Below, piece after piece: positions 56,042 through 64,000 of a DNA stretch of 64,000 nt. The stretch is taken from positions 806,001 through 870,000 of the forward strand of contig NZ_QNQZ01000001.1 in NCBI RefSeq assembly GCF_003390935.1, written 5' to 3'. The notes beneath the pieces were generated by a model. The model saw only the letters and a list, made by a program, of their open reading frames with translations. It had not been told where the DNA came from and searched no databases. This stretch comes from Lewinella sp. IMCC34191 (GTDB lineage: Bacteria; Bacteroidota; Bacteroidia; Chitinophagales; Saprospiraceae). How positions within the stretch are numbered: the first letter of the stretch is position 1; the number at the start of each line of letters is the position of its first letter. The position numbers were made by a program, and so were the translations under genes.

Positions 56042-56768
56042 ACCGACGCAGCGCTTCCTCCAGATCGGCGGGCGTATCGATGCCCAGGCTGGGCCGGTCG
56101 GTCAGGGCGACCTGTATGGCGTACCCCGCCGATAGCCAACGTAGTTGTTCCAGACTTTCTTCCCGCTCCAACTTGGCCGGAGCCAGGTTAGTGAGTTCGG
56201 GCAGAATCTCCGCGCGGAAGGCATACATGCCGATGTGTTGCAGGTGCTTTTCTTCCTCTATCCAGCGACCGATGGGAATATCCCGTAGGTAGGGGATGGC
56301 GTGGCGACTAAAGTAAAGCGCCCGGCCCCGTTCGTCGCGCACCACCTTGACTACATTAGGCGATAGCAGCGCATGCTCGTCCCGAACCGGCGCGGCCAGC
56401 GTCGCCAAATCGGTGTCTTTATCTTCAAAGCAGCGAAGAATGGCGTCGATCTGATCCGGACGAATAAAGGGTTCGTCCCCCTGGACGTTAATTACGATGC
56501 GTGCGTCGGGATAGTGTGTCGCGGCTTCGGCCACGCGGTCCGTACCGGAGGGGTGGTCGGGAGCGGTCATGCGGACCTCGCCGCCGAAGTCGCGCACGTG
56601 GTCGTAGATGCGGGAGTCATCGGTAGCTACCATGACTTGGTCGATGGCGGGAACCCGGCTGACGGCTTGGTATACGCGTTTTACCAGCGTTTCACCGCCC
56701 AAATCCACTAAGGGCTTACCCGGAAAGCGTGTACTCGCGTAACGCGCGGGAATGACGGCCAGGATCAC
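56034..56768 (-). CDS. kdsB: 3-deoxy-manno-octulosonate cytidylyltransferase
   Basis: 244 residues from a GTG at 56768 that overlaps the stop of scoB (GTGA). A longer frame to 56963 is not homologous and is rejected. The enzyme activates Kdo with CTP to CMP-Kdo for LPS inner core synthesis. Marks are [44 protein letters not shown] and [14 protein letters not shown] (with the metal-binding Asp). The C-terminus is [16 protein letters not shown]. It is the last gene of rmuC-scoA-scoB-kdsB; the link to CoA transfer is unexplained. Confidence 0.95.
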   Translation of the reverse strand: MILAVIPARYASTRFPGKPLVDLGGETLVKRVYQAVSRVPAIDQVMVATDDSRIYDHVRDFGGEVRMTAPDHPSGTDRVAEAATHYPDARIVINVQGDEPFIRPDQIDAILRCFEDKDTDLATLAAPVRDEHALLSPNVVKVVRDERGRALYFSRHAIPYLRDIPIGRWIEEEKHLQHIGMYAFRAEILPELTNLAPAKLEREESLEQLRWLSAGYAIQVALTDRPSLGIDTPADLEEALRRFS

Positions 56769-57430
56769 GCTCTTCCGAGTTGCATTTCCGGAATGTCCCC
56801 TTCCACTACCAGGCGACCCGCGGTGGCGTCCTTGATTTGCTGTACGCTTACTCCCGGGGCCCTTTCCAGTAGGCGGAAACCCCGGTCGGCGGTCACCTCG
56901 AGCACGGCCATATTCGTCACTATCTTCTTTACGCAGTTGACACCGGTCAGGGGTAGGGTACACTCCGGGAGTAGCTTGGACTCGCCGGCCCGGTTGGTGT
57001 GCATCATGGCTACGATAATGTTCTCCGCGGAGGCAACGAGGTCCATGGCGCCACCCATTCCCTTGACGAGCTTGCCGGGGATCTTCCAGTTGGCGATATC
57101 CCCGGTGTCGGAAACTTCCATCGCTCCAAGAACGGTGAGTTGGATGTGCTGCCCGCGGATCATGGCAAAGCTGGTGGCACTGTCGAAGATGGCGGCGCCC
57201 GGAAGGGCCGTAATGGTCTGCTTACCCGCGTTAATCAGATCCGCGTCGACGTCTTCTTCCCGTGGAAAGGGGCCCATGCCTAAAATGCCGTTTTCGGACT
57301 GAAAGGTCACTTCAATATTTTCGGGGACGAAATTGGCTACCAGGGTCGGGATGCCAATCCCCAGATTGACGTACCAGCCGTCTTGTAGCTCCTGCGAAAT
57401 GCGTTGCGCTATTCCTGTTTTATCTAGCAT
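56765..57430 (-). CDS. scoB: 3-oxoacid CoA-transferase subunit B
   Basis: 221 residues. With subunit A it moves CoA from succinyl-CoA to acetoacetate or a similar acid. The catalytic Glu lies in the segment [12 protein letters not shown] (residues about 43-54), the usual place in the family; further marks are [19 protein letters not shown] and [20 protein letters not shown]. Length and pattern fit the SCOT B subunit. It is 3 bp after subunit A and overlaps kdsB, so it is translationally coupled. Confidence 0.94.
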   Translation of the reverse strand: MLDKTGIAQRISQELQDGWYVNLGIGIPTLVANFVPENIEVTFQSENGILGMGPFPREEDVDADLINAGKQTITALPGAAIFDSATSFAMIRGQHIQLTVLGAMEVSDTGDIANWKIPGKLVKGMGGAMDLVASAENIIVAMMHTNRAGESKLLPECTLPLTGVNCVKKIVTNMAVLEVTADRGFRLLERAPGVSVQQIKDATAGRLVVEGDIPEMQLGRA

Positions 57431-57433
57431 GGC

Positions 57434-58123
57434 TTAGCGGGTTGTGCGTTGTTCGATACGTTTCTCGTAATTCTTGCCCTCGAATATCCGCTGGACGAAA
57501 ACGCCGGGGGTGTGAATCTGATTTGGGTCAAGTTCCCCGGGTTCGACCAATTCCTCCACCTCGGCGATGGTGATGGTGCCGGCCATCGCCATGACGGGGT
57601 TAAAATTACGCGCGGTACCCTTGTAGATCAGGTTGCCGTCGCGATCGCCCTTCCACGCCTTAACGATGGCGAAATCAGCGGTCAGTGCCATCTCCAGGAT
57701 GTGCGGCTTACCGTTAAACTCTCGCACTTCCTTTCCTTCACCTACTTCGGTACCGTAGCCTGCGGGCGTGAAAAAGGCCGGGATTCCGGCGCCGCCCGCC
57801 CGGCACCGTTCGGCGAGGCTGCCCTGGGGAATCAGGTCGACTTCCAGGTCGCCACTCAGCATTTGGCGCTCGAATTCGGCGTTCTCGCCTACGTAGCTGG
57901 CGATCATTTTACGGATTTGGCGGCTCTGTAATAGTAGACCCAATCCGAAGTCATCGACTCCGGCATTATTCGATATACAGGTCAGGTCGGTAATGCCACT
58001 TTCGGCGAGGGCCGCAATGGTCTTTTCCGGGATGCCGCACAGCCCGAAGCCACCGAGCATCAGGGTCATCCCGTCCTTAATTCCTTCGATAGCCGCCCGG
58101 GCATCGGAAACGGTTTTTTGCAT
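57434..58123 (-). CDS. scoA: 3-oxoacid CoA-transferase subunit A
   Basis: 229 residues from the ATG at 58123; the frame is open to 58231 but the proper N-terminus is [20 protein letters not shown]. The CoA-transferase A signature [16 protein letters not shown] is present (residues about 21-36), as are [16 protein letters not shown] and [11 protein letters not shown]. It pairs with the B subunit directly downstream. The rmuC stop lies 16 bp upstream. Confidence 0.94.
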   Translation of the reverse strand: MQKTVSDARAAIEGIKDGMTLMLGGFGLCGIPEKTIAALAESGITDLTCISNNAGVDDFGLGLLLQSRQIRKMIASYVGENAEFERQMLSGDLEVDLIPQGSLAERCRAGGAGIPAFFTPAGYGTEVGEGKEVREFNGKPHILEMALTADFAIVKAWKGDRDGNLIYKGTARNFNPVMAMAGTITIAEVEELVEPGELDPNQIHTPGVFVQRIFEGKNYEKRIEQRTTR

Positions 58124-58139
58124 GATCTTTGGTTTGGGT

Positions 58140-59477
58140 TTACTCTTCCTCCAGCAGTCGGCTGTCGATCCGCCGTTTGGCCTTGGCGCCCAACTTACGA
58201 AGTTTTTCCGCACGACCGATGAGGGTGGCACCGTACTTGCCGCCCGTGCTGAGTTTGGTCAGGGCGGACTGGTAGGATGTCTGCGCCTGATCCAGCCGGT
58301 GACCGATTTTCTGCAGCTCATCCGTGAAACTGACGAAGCTATCGTAAAGCAAGCCGCTCTGGCGCGCGATTTCCAGGACGTTTTTCTTCTGATTGTCTTG
58401 CTTCCATATATAGCTTACCGTTCGCAGCGTCGCCAACAGGGTAGAGGGCGTCACCAGCACGATGTTTTTCTGGAGGGCTTCGATGAATAGTTGCCGGTCG
58501 GTCTGCAGGGCCAGTCCCAGTGCCGGTTCGATGGGCACGAACAACAGCAGATAATCGGGCGAATTGATCTGATACAGGCGCGTGTAATTTTTGCTGGCCA
58601 GATCGGAAACGTGGTTGCGCAGGCTGCGAAGGTGGTTGCCGGCTTCGAAGCGCCGCGCCGCCTGGTCGTCCTCCGGGCAGCTGCAGTAGCGTTCGTAGGC
58701 GGTCAGGGAAACCTTACTATCGACGATAAGGTGCTTGTTGTCCGGCAAATTGATGATGAAGTCCGGTCGTTTTTGGCGACCGTCTTCATCCGTATAGCTT
58801 GACTGGGAGAAAAAGTGTACCCCTTCCTGCAATCCACTGGATTCCAAGAGCGTCAACAGTTGCCATTCGCCCCAATCCCCCTGAACCTTAGTATTTCCCC
58901 GTAGGGCACCGGCTAAGTTATTGGCCTCCAGGCTTATTTGGCGGTTGAGTTCCTGTAAGTTCTTAATTTCCGTACGCAGCGTTACGCGCTCCTTCGTTTC
59001 GTCGAGGTAGCGTTTCTGGATTTGATCTTCGAAACCCTGAATCCTCTCCTTTAGCGGAGCCAGGATACCGTCCAGTTGACGCGCGTTCTGTAGGGTGAAC
59101 CGATCGCTTTTCTCCTGAAAGAGTCGTTCCGCGGTTTTTTCGAAGTGCGCGATGGAAGCGTTCTGGAGGCGCTCCATTTCCGACTTTTCGTGCGTCAGTC
59201 GCTGTTCCAAATGCTCGTTCTTGGCGGATAGGGTGGCGTTTTGTGACTTCAGTTCCGCAACCGCCTGGATGTGTTCCTGGAGATTCTCGTAGTGCAGGTC
59301 TGCATCGCTGCGCAGCTGGTCGTAGAGCTCCCGGCCGACATAATCGCGTTTTACGCCCTCCTTTTCCAGGTGTGTTCGGCTCAGACGGGACTGGATGTAC
59401 AACCAGGCGAGAAGCGCACCCATTATAATACCCAGACCGGTTAGTAGGAAGTAGAGTAGGGCGGTGTTAGCTTCCAT
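58140..59477 (-). CDS. rmuC: DNA recombination protein RmuC
   Basis: 445 residues from the ATG at 59477; a longer frame to 59744 runs into the divergent gene and is not homologous. An N-terminal membrane anchor ([21 protein letters not shown]) is followed by a long coiled coil (about 35-180) and the RmuC domain (about 190-400: [43 protein letters not shown], and a later IEPALGLAL). The domain has a restriction-endonuclease-like fold, and mutants limit DNA inversion. It heads the operon with the CoA transferase and kdsB. Confidence 0.95.
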   Translation of the reverse strand: MEANTALLYFLLTGLGIIMGALLAWLYIQSRLSRTHLEKEGVKRDYVGRELYDQLRSDADLHYENLQEHIQAVAELKSQNATLSAKNEHLEQRLTHEKSEMERLQNASIAHFEKTAERLFQEKSDRFTLQNARQLDGILAPLKERIQGFEDQIQKRYLDETKERVTLRTEIKNLQELNRQISLEANNLAGALRGNTKVQGDWGEWQLLTLLESSGLQEGVHFFSQSSYTDEDGRQKRPDFIINLPDNKHLIVDSKVSLTAYERYCSCPEDDQAARRFEAGNHLRSLRNHVSDLASKNYTRLYQINSPDYLLLFVPIEPALGLALQTDRQLFIEALQKNIVLVTPSTLLATLRTVSYIWKQDNQKKNVLEIARQSGLLYDSFVSFTDELQKIGHRLDQAQTSYQSALTKLSTGGKYGATLIGRAEKLRKLGAKAKRRIDSRLLEEE

Positions 59478-59547
59478 GCTGGCAAGGTAGCACCGAGAAT
59501 TTATATTAAGACGGCAATAAGCCGTGTCCCAGAACGTTCGCGCCCCA

Positions 59548-61461
59548 ATGAATTTGAAGCTTTTAGCATTAGTAAGTTGTCTCTTGTTTTTTTCCGCCAA
59601 GGAAAACCCCAGCCAAGGCTGGGGGGATTGGGTGGTGAGTTGGGTTTCGGAATTGCTCTGGGGAGAAGCGGAACCGGAGGAGCCGGTTATCATGCCCGAA
59701 CCCGACGCCATTCGGGAGCTTTCGCTAATCCAGGGGTCCGACACCCTGGCGACGCCTTATGGTTGGCCTGTTCTCAGTCTGGACGTAGAAGGAGACATCG
59801 AGCGGGGGAAGGAAGTCAACCGGTCGATGACGCTCGTGCAACAGGCCGGTGAGCGGCTTCCCCTGGACCGGCTTAAGCCGTTGCGGATCGTTTACCGCGA
59901 GGGGGAGGAGCCACGGAGCGTGATCGAGATGGCCCGCCGCTTCACCGATGTGCAGCCGGTATCGTTTACGAAGGAAACCGCGGTGGCGCTGCCTTATGCC
60001 CGGAAGATGCCAACGGTTGTAGTGGTGAAGGATGTTCCCGGCGTCGCCAGGGGACAGCGTTGGTATGATGATCTGCGCAGTGTAGACAGTCTGATTCTCG
60101 TGCATTACGGAGATGCCGATCTGGTGGACATACCCGATAGCTGGACATGGATTAACCTCTCACTGGAATCCAAGGAAGCGGCGAACTCCGTAGTACAGGC
60201 GATTTTTGGAGCCCGCGCGCTGCGGGGTAGGCTAATTGACGGACGGGGTACTTCAATGCCCGCTGTCCGGTCAGGATACCGCGAACCGGAAGAGATGGGC
60301 ATTGACCGCTTCCGATTCGATAAAATCGACCATGCCGTGAACCGGGCAATACGGTACCATGCCACTCCGGGAGCCCAACTTACAGTGATGAAGGGCGGGC
60401 AAATCATATACGAGCGCTCCTACGGCTTTCACCGCTATGCTAAGGAAGAACCCGTGAAGGTCTCGGACCTTTATGATCTGGCGTCCGTAACAAAGGCGGC
60501 GGCTACAACGCTGGCGGTTATGAAATTGTACGACGAGGGGCGAATCGATCTCGAGGCACGGGTATCCGATTACCTCCCCGAATACGCCGATAAGGTCCCG
60601 GGTAACTACCGCATCGATCAGTTGCTCAGTCACCATACCGGTATACAACCCAGCCTGCCGATCTATCCGTACTTCAACGACGAATTCATCCAGGATGCCC
60701 CGGATCCGCTTCACGGCTTGCCGCTGAGTACCACACGTTGGCTGGATAACCGCACGCCAGATCTGCTTCGGCATTCGCTCGATCATGTAGAATTTACGCG
60801 GCAACCCACGTACCGGTACAGCGACGTGAACTATGTGCTGCTGCAATTGATCGTGGAGTCGATCAGCGGTAAGCCACTCGATAGCTTTGTAGCGGAGCAT
60901 TTCTACGAACCCATGGGTCTAAATCGGTTGACGTTTCGACCGCGCGATCATTACCCGGAACGGCAACTTATACCCACCATTGTCGACAAATGGATGGGGC
61001 GCGGAGAGCTTCACGGCTATGTTCACGATGAGGGGGCTGCCATGCTGGGCGGGGTAGCCGGGCATGCCGGTCTGTTTGGTAACGCGCACGATTTGGCTCG
61101 CCTATTTCAATTGCTGAATGATCGGGGTGTTTATGCCGGAAAGCAGCTCATCTCCGAAAAAACAGTTGATCTCTTTACCCGTCGGAGTCCGTATAATCAT
61201 CGCGCCCTGGGCTTCGATCGTCTGGCGGGTTCCTACGGTAGCGTCATCTCAGCGGGAGCATCCAATAGGACGGTCGGACACACCGGTTACACCGGGACCT
61301 GCGTATGGGCGGATCCCGACGAAGACCTGGTCTTCGTATTCCTCACCAATCGCATCCACCCCGACCCGGCAAACGAGCGCCTGCTGGAGTACCATACCCG
61401 TAGTCAGATTCATCGCGATGTCTACCGGGCACTTCGGACTTACCGAAATGACGCAGCCTGA
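59548..61461 (+). CDS. Exported serine hydrolase with a GH3 C-domain remnant
   Basis: 637 residues from the ATG at 59548; a GTG at 59524 would spoil the signal peptide. Residues about 85-240 (NRSMTLVQQAGERLPLDRLK ... NSVVQAIFGARALRGRLID) resemble the C-terminal domain of GH3 glycosidases. Residues about 255-630 are a class C beta-lactamase-like hydrolase with SxxK as ASVTKAA (Ser313, Lys316), the tyrosine motif RYSDVNY, and HTGYTGT. In many Bacteroidota one protein of about 1000 residues has GH3 N-domain, GH3 C-domain and this hydrolase; here the GH3 N-domain is missing. It may act on peptidoglycan peptides or beta-lactams. Confidence 0.85.
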   Translation: MNLKLLALVSCLLFFSAKENPSQGWGDWVVSWVSELLWGEAEPEEPVIMPEPDAIRELSLIQGSDTLATPYGWPVLSLDVEGDIERGKEVNRSMTLVQQAGERLPLDRLKPLRIVYREGEEPRSVIEMARRFTDVQPVSFTKETAVALPYARKMPTVVVVKDVPGVARGQRWYDDLRSVDSLILVHYGDADLVDIPDSWTWINLSLESKEAANSVVQAIFGARALRGRLIDGRGTSMPAVRSGYREPEEMGIDRFRFDKIDHAVNRAIRYHATPGAQLTVMKGGQIIYERSYGFHRYAKEEPVKVSDLYDLASVTKAAATTLAVMKLYDEGRIDLEARVSDYLPEYADKVPGNYRIDQLLSHHTGIQPSLPIYPYFNDEFIQDAPDPLHGLPLSTTRWLDNRTPDLLRHSLDHVEFTRQPTYRYSDVNYVLLQLIVESISGKPLDSFVAEHFYEPMGLNRLTFRPRDHYPERQLIPTIVDKWMGRGELHGYVHDEGAAMLGGVAGHAGLFGNAHDLARLFQLLNDRGVYAGKQLISEKTVDLFTRRSPYNHRALGFDRLAGSYGSVISAGASNRTVGHTGYTGTCVWADPDEDLVFVFLTNRIHPDPANERLLEYHTRSQIHRDVYRALRTYRNDAA

Positions 61462-62112
61462 TTAGGCCAGCCCTTCCCGGAAAGGGACGAAGCGGCACAA
61501 CCCCAGTTCCTCGCGATCGAAGTCTTTCTCCGCGGTCCGTGTAATGCGAAGAAGTTGTTGGTGCTCATCCTCCGGTCCGACGGGTATGACGAGGATCCCA
61601 CCGATGCTGAGTTGTTCCAGCAGGGCGGGAGGTACGTCTGCGGCGCCGGCCGTAGCCAGTATGCGATCGAAGGGAGCCATCTCCGGGACCCCTTTGTTTC
61701 CATCCCTCAGAAAAAACCGGATGCCGCGATCTAGGCGGAGCTTTTTGAGGGTCAGGCGGGCTTTTTTGTACAGCGGCTTATGACGTTCCACGGTGAAGAC
61801 CCGCCCGCCCAGTAGGGACAACACGGCAGCCTGGTAACCCGAGCCAGTACCGATCTCCAACACCTTTTGACGGGGAAGCAACTGTAGTGCAGTGCTCTGC
61901 CACGCCACCGTGGTTGGCTGACTGATGGTTTGATCGCAATCGATGGGGAAGGGTTCGTCCCGGTATGCCCATTCCGAGAAGGTGCTTTCCAGGAAGGCGT
62001 GTCTGGGAATATTCGCCATGACGTTGAGTACCCGGTCATCGAATTCCTCCCGTGCGCGCAATTGATCGATCAGGCGTTTGCGCTGACCCCGATGACGAAA
62101 AGCATCTTCCAT
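61462..62112 (-). CDS. pcm: Protein-L-isoaspartate O-methyltransferase
   Basis: 216 residues. It methylates isoaspartyl residues with S-adenosylmethionine to start their repair. Family marks: IPRHAFLESTFSEWAYRDEP, the conserved TISQPTTVAWQ, the SAM-binding LEIGTGSGYQAAVLS, VFTVERHKPLYKKA, and ILATAGAADVPPALLEQL. The length is normal. Its stop abuts the stop of the serine hydrolase (convergent). The MazG-like gene lies one base upstream on the same strand, forming a two-gene operon. Confidence 0.95.
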   Translation of the reverse strand: MEDAFRHRGQRKRLIDQLRAREEFDDRVLNVMANIPRHAFLESTFSEWAYRDEPFPIDCDQTISQPTTVAWQSTALQLLPRQKVLEIGTGSGYQAAVLSLLGGRVFTVERHKPLYKKARLTLKKLRLDRGIRFFLRDGNKGVPEMAPFDRILATAGAADVPPALLEQLSIGGILVIPVGPEDEHQQLLRITRTAEKDFDREELGLCRFVPFREGLA

Positions 62113-62113
62113 A

Positions 62114-62578
62114 TTATTTGAGTTGAGCGGCCAGGTCGGCGGGAGAGTAGTTTATATTTTTCAGCACTTTATTATCGGAGTTTCGGTATACCAGGTAATG
62201 ATCCCCGTTATGTTCCACGCGACCATCCTGGTCCAGCGTCCGGTAGTAACGAACGGTGGCCTCCGCCTCCTCCTGCGAGCTGCAGGTCTTGCTCATATTG
62301 GACCTGTGCACCTCGTCAAATAAGGCACGGAACTTATCACCCAATCCGAATTCAAGAACTGTGCCGCTGAGAACGTACTGCAAGTCCGCCAGCGCGTCAG
62401 CAACCTCCACCAGGTCACCCTGGTTAATGGCTTCCCGTAGTTCGTTTAACTCCTCCTGTAGCAGATTCACCCGCAGGGCACACCGATCCGGTGGAGGAAT
62501 AGTGGGGTTCGGGAGGACCGGGACATGGAAAGTGCGGTGAAACTCGGCTACCGAGGCAAGCGAATCGGGACTTTTCAT
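62114..62578 (-). CDS. MazG-like/PRA-PH nucleotide pyrophosphohydrolase
   Basis: 154 residues from the ATG at 62578; a longer frame to 62662 lies upstream of the promoter box. The all-alpha NTP-PPase core is visible: VNLLQEELNELREAINQG and LVEVADALADLQYVLSG, giving the metal-binding ExxE and ExxD pattern of the family. The N-terminus (SVAEFHRTFHVPV) and C-terminus (HYLVYRNSDNKVLKNINY) extend the core. It probably hydrolyses a non-canonical or nucleoside triphosphate. It is co-transcribed with pcm. Confidence 0.85.
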   Translation of the reverse strand: MKSPDSLASVAEFHRTFHVPVLPNPTIPPPDRCALRVNLLQEELNELREAINQGDLVEVADALADLQYVLSGTVLEFGLGDKFRALFDEVHRSNMSKTCSSQEEAEATVRYYRTLDQDGRVEHNGDHYLVYRNSDNKVLKNINYSPADLAAQLK

Positions 62579-62598
62579 ACAAGTTGTTTGGCTTTCGG

Positions 62599-62606
62599 CA
62601 AATATA
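62599..62606 (-). promoter_or_regulatory. -7 promoter box of the mazG-like/pcm operon
   Basis: The minus strand reads TATATTTG, a perfect TAnnTTTG, ending 20 nt before the ATG at 62578. It rejects the longer frame starting at 62662. Confidence 0.55.
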
Positions 62607-62820
62607 ACAAAGGACTGGCGCAGCACCGACCTGATGACGCATGCGTTGATGCCGTGGAACATATATTCTTATTTCCTTCGGTCCGATAAAAATTTTGGAA
62701 TTATAGAAGAAAAGCAGCGATCTTATTGTATACTTGACAATTACCGATCAGAATAAATTTTACTTAATCCGATTACGGTAGAATTAAAATTGTGTATTGG
62801 ATGTGCTTAACGAATAAATT

Positions 62821-62836
62821 CTTTTGAATTTAAAAG
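62821..62836. repeat. Small palindrome upstream of gltB
   Basis: CTTTT and AAAAG arms flank GAATTT. Together with the next palindrome it forms two neighbouring symmetric sites about 100-145 bp before the gltB ATG. Confidence 0.35.
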
Positions 62837-62844
62837 TCTGCCGT

Positions 62845-62863
62845 CCGGAATTTGAAATTCCGG
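62845..62863. promoter_or_regulatory. Perfect 9-bp-arm palindrome upstream of gltB, operator-like
   Basis: CCGGAATTT, G, AAATTCCGG: perfect symmetry with a one-base centre, typical of a dimeric regulator site. It lies 36 nt before the candidate -33 element of gltB, a position that suits an activator. Confidence 0.5.
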
Positions 62864-62898
62864 TCAGTAAAAAGCATTGGATAATCGTCCGTGGAACA

Positions 62899-62929
62899 TT
62901 GTGTAGGTGTAAGCTCCGAAGTATATTGT
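62899..62929 (+). promoter_or_regulatory. Candidate gltB promoter
   Basis: TTG at 62899-62901, 20 nt, then TATATTGT at 62922-62929, which differs from TAnnTTTG in two positions. It ends 37 nt before the ATG. Spacing fits; the -7 match is imperfect. Confidence 0.4.
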
Positions 62930-62966
62930 GCATCCAAACATTACGTACGACTACTTACAGCGACCT

Positions 62967-64000
62967 ATGCAGCACCAAGCGAAAACTACCCACGACGACG
63001 GCTTGTACGTACCCCATCTGGAGTCTGATGCCTGTGGTACCGGTTTCATTGCCAATCTGAACGGGGAGGCAAAACACAGCATCGTAAAGGACGCCCTTTA
63101 TATGCTTGCGAACATGGAACACCGGGGCGCCTGTGGATGTGAACCTAACTCCGGGGACGGAGCAGGTATCCTTACCCAGGTACCGCATGAGTTCTTCAAG
63201 CGGAAACTCTCCGAAATGGGGAAAGAGCTTCCTGAATTCGGGAAGTACGGTATCGGGCAGTTGTTCCTTCCCGCGGAGAAAGAACTCAGCCAGCGTTGCC
63301 GCTTCCTTTTTGAGGATTACTGTGACGAATTAGGGTTCGACGTGATTACCTACCGTAAGAACCCTCATGACGCTGACGAGGTAGGACCGACCTCCGTCGG
63401 TGCCCAGCCCCGCATGGAACAGATCTTCGTGAAGCCGCGTACCGATTTGGCGCCAGCCGACCTGGAGCGCAAATTATACGTACTGCGCAAATTTGCCACG
63501 CACCGGATCCATACCACCTATCCGGAAACGCGCGACCAGTTCTACCTCTGCTCTTTCAGCTATAAGACAATCGTTTACAAGGGGCAATTGACGACCTGGC
63601 AGCTTTCCGGCTTCTACCACGATCTGCAAGACCTGGGATACAAGTCGGCCATCGCTTTGGTCCACAGCCGTTTCTCGACCAATACGGTTCCGAAGTGGAA
63701 GCTTGCTCAGCCCTTCCGCATGATTGCCCACAACGGGGAGATCAACACCGTACAGGGTAACGTCAACTGGTGGAAGTCGAAGGAAAGCCTTATCCGGGAA
63801 ACCTCCCGCTTCACCGAGGAGGAGCTGGATATGATCTATCCGGTGTGCGGTTCCATGCTGTCCGATTCGGCCAACTTCGATAACGTGCTGGAATTCCTCA
63901 CGATGAACGGCATGAGCATTCCGCATGCCCTCATGATGATGATTCCCGAAGCGTGGCAGCACGACGAGGAGATGCCCGACTATAAGAAGGCCTTCTACGA
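62967..64000 (+). CDS. gltB: Glutamate synthase large subunit (partial, N-terminal part)
   Basis: The frame opens at the ATG at 62967 and runs off the window end, giving 344 complete codons. It makes glutamate from glutamine and 2-oxoglutarate. The N-terminal class II amidotransferase domain is plain: after a 22-residue propeptide comes the catalytic Cys23 in DACGTGFIANL, then MEHRGACGCEPNSGDGAGIL, ALVHSRFSTNTVPKW and RMIAHNGEINTVQGNVNWW. This is the standard ammonia-releasing domain; the FMN domain and FeS part lie outside the window. It is probably nitrogen-regulated through the palindromes upstream. Confidence 0.95.
   Translation, partial: MQHQAKTTHDDGLYVPHLESDACGTGFIANLNGEAKHSIVKDALYMLANMEHRGACGCEPNSGDGAGILTQVPHEFFKRKLSEMGKELPEFGKYGIGQLFLPAEKELSQRCRFLFEDYCDELGFDVITYRKNPHDADEVGPTSVGAQPRMEQIFVKPRTDLAPADLERKLYVLRKFATHRIHTTYPETRDQFYLCSFSYKTIVYKGQLTTWQLSGFYHDLQDLGYKSAIALVHSRFSTNTVPKWKLAQPFRMIAHNGEINTVQGNVNWWKSKESLIRETSRFTEEELDMIYPVCGSMLSDSANFDNVLEFLTMNGMSIPHALMMMIPEAWQHDEEMPDYKKAFY

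Larger units (their letters stand above)
62579..62966. other. AT-rich divergent control region between the MazG-like gene and gltB
   Basis: 388 bp, strikingly AT-rich from about 62660 to 62840. It carries the MazG-like promoter box, two palindromes and the likely gltB promoter. No credible gene: a 78-codon frame at 62824-63060 has no protein-like features and enters gltB in another frame. Confidence 0.6.

Noticed and set aside
62733-62738. TTGACA sigma-70-like -35 upstream of gltB
   Set aside because: No matching -10 at a suitable distance, and Bacteroidota use a different consensus.

Overview
The window looks like chromosomal DNA of a Bacteroidota bacterium, most likely a marine Saprospiria/Lewinella-type organism. 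The assignment rests on gene content, because no rRNA gene is present. The evidence is a SusC/SusD pair, a type IX secretion C-terminal signal on a 1439-residue exported protein, the Bacteroidota-type succinate dehydrogenase with one fused cytochrome b subunit, bacillithiol synthesis (BshC), DUF3810 and DUF4421 family proteins, and repeated TAnnTTTG-like -7 promoter boxes with no strong Shine-Dalgarno sequences. The DNA is GC-rich and gene-dense. Several convergent gene pairs touch or overlap. I see no transposase, phage gene, CRISPR array or rRNA.

Layout. 1-1128: cytochrome c maturation (ccmE, start of ccmF). 1353-9163: an exported lectin-domain protein, a lipoprotein, a membrane-anchored AraC regulator, a serine hydrolase broken by an in-frame amber codon, a type-B carboxylesterase and a gamma-glutamyltransferase. 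9298-12473: carB (short form) and tRNA-Ser(UGA). 12787-18983: a large modular secreted glycoside-hydrolase-like protein and an unrecognised helical protein. 19424-28050: monoacylglycerol-lipase-like hydrolase, fmt, tricorn-like protease, bshC, an EEP-family phosphatase/nuclease and a lipoprotein. 28047-35006: a tandem CbbX-type AAA protein, a YkuK-like RNase H-fold protein, an M20 amidohydrolase, DUF4421, a DoxX-like protein and a TonB/TolA-like protein. 35296-39320: sdhB, sdhA, sdhC and trxA. 39416-43643: an envelope cluster (DUF3810 metallopeptidase-like, OmpA lipoprotein, RlpA-SPOR, double retropepsin-PDZ). 44004-55452: SusC-SusD followed by two giant FG-GAP/ASPIC-UnbV lipoproteins. 55484-62578: Nudix, then the rmuC-scoA-scoB-kdsB operon (minus strand), a serine hydrolase carrying a GH3 C-domain remnant, pcm and a MazG-like pyrophosphohydrolase. 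62967-64000: the start of gltB.

Taken together this is a housekeeping core (pyrimidine/arginine precursor synthesis, respiration, translation initiation, LPS Kdo activation, nitrogen assimilation) mixed with exported hydrolases and outer-membrane uptake genes, as expected for a heterotroph that lives on polymers.

The items most worth a second look are: the AAA protein with a duplicated beta-rich N-terminal module; the amber-interrupted serine hydrolase; the CxxxY form of CcmE; the structured RNA element between susC and susD; the probable leaderless genes with a -7 box 3-5 nt before ATG; the single-chain double retropepsin; the serine hydrolase that kept only the GH3 C-domain; and a 20-nt intergenic repeat. 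All functions are assigned from motifs read by eye, without database searches.
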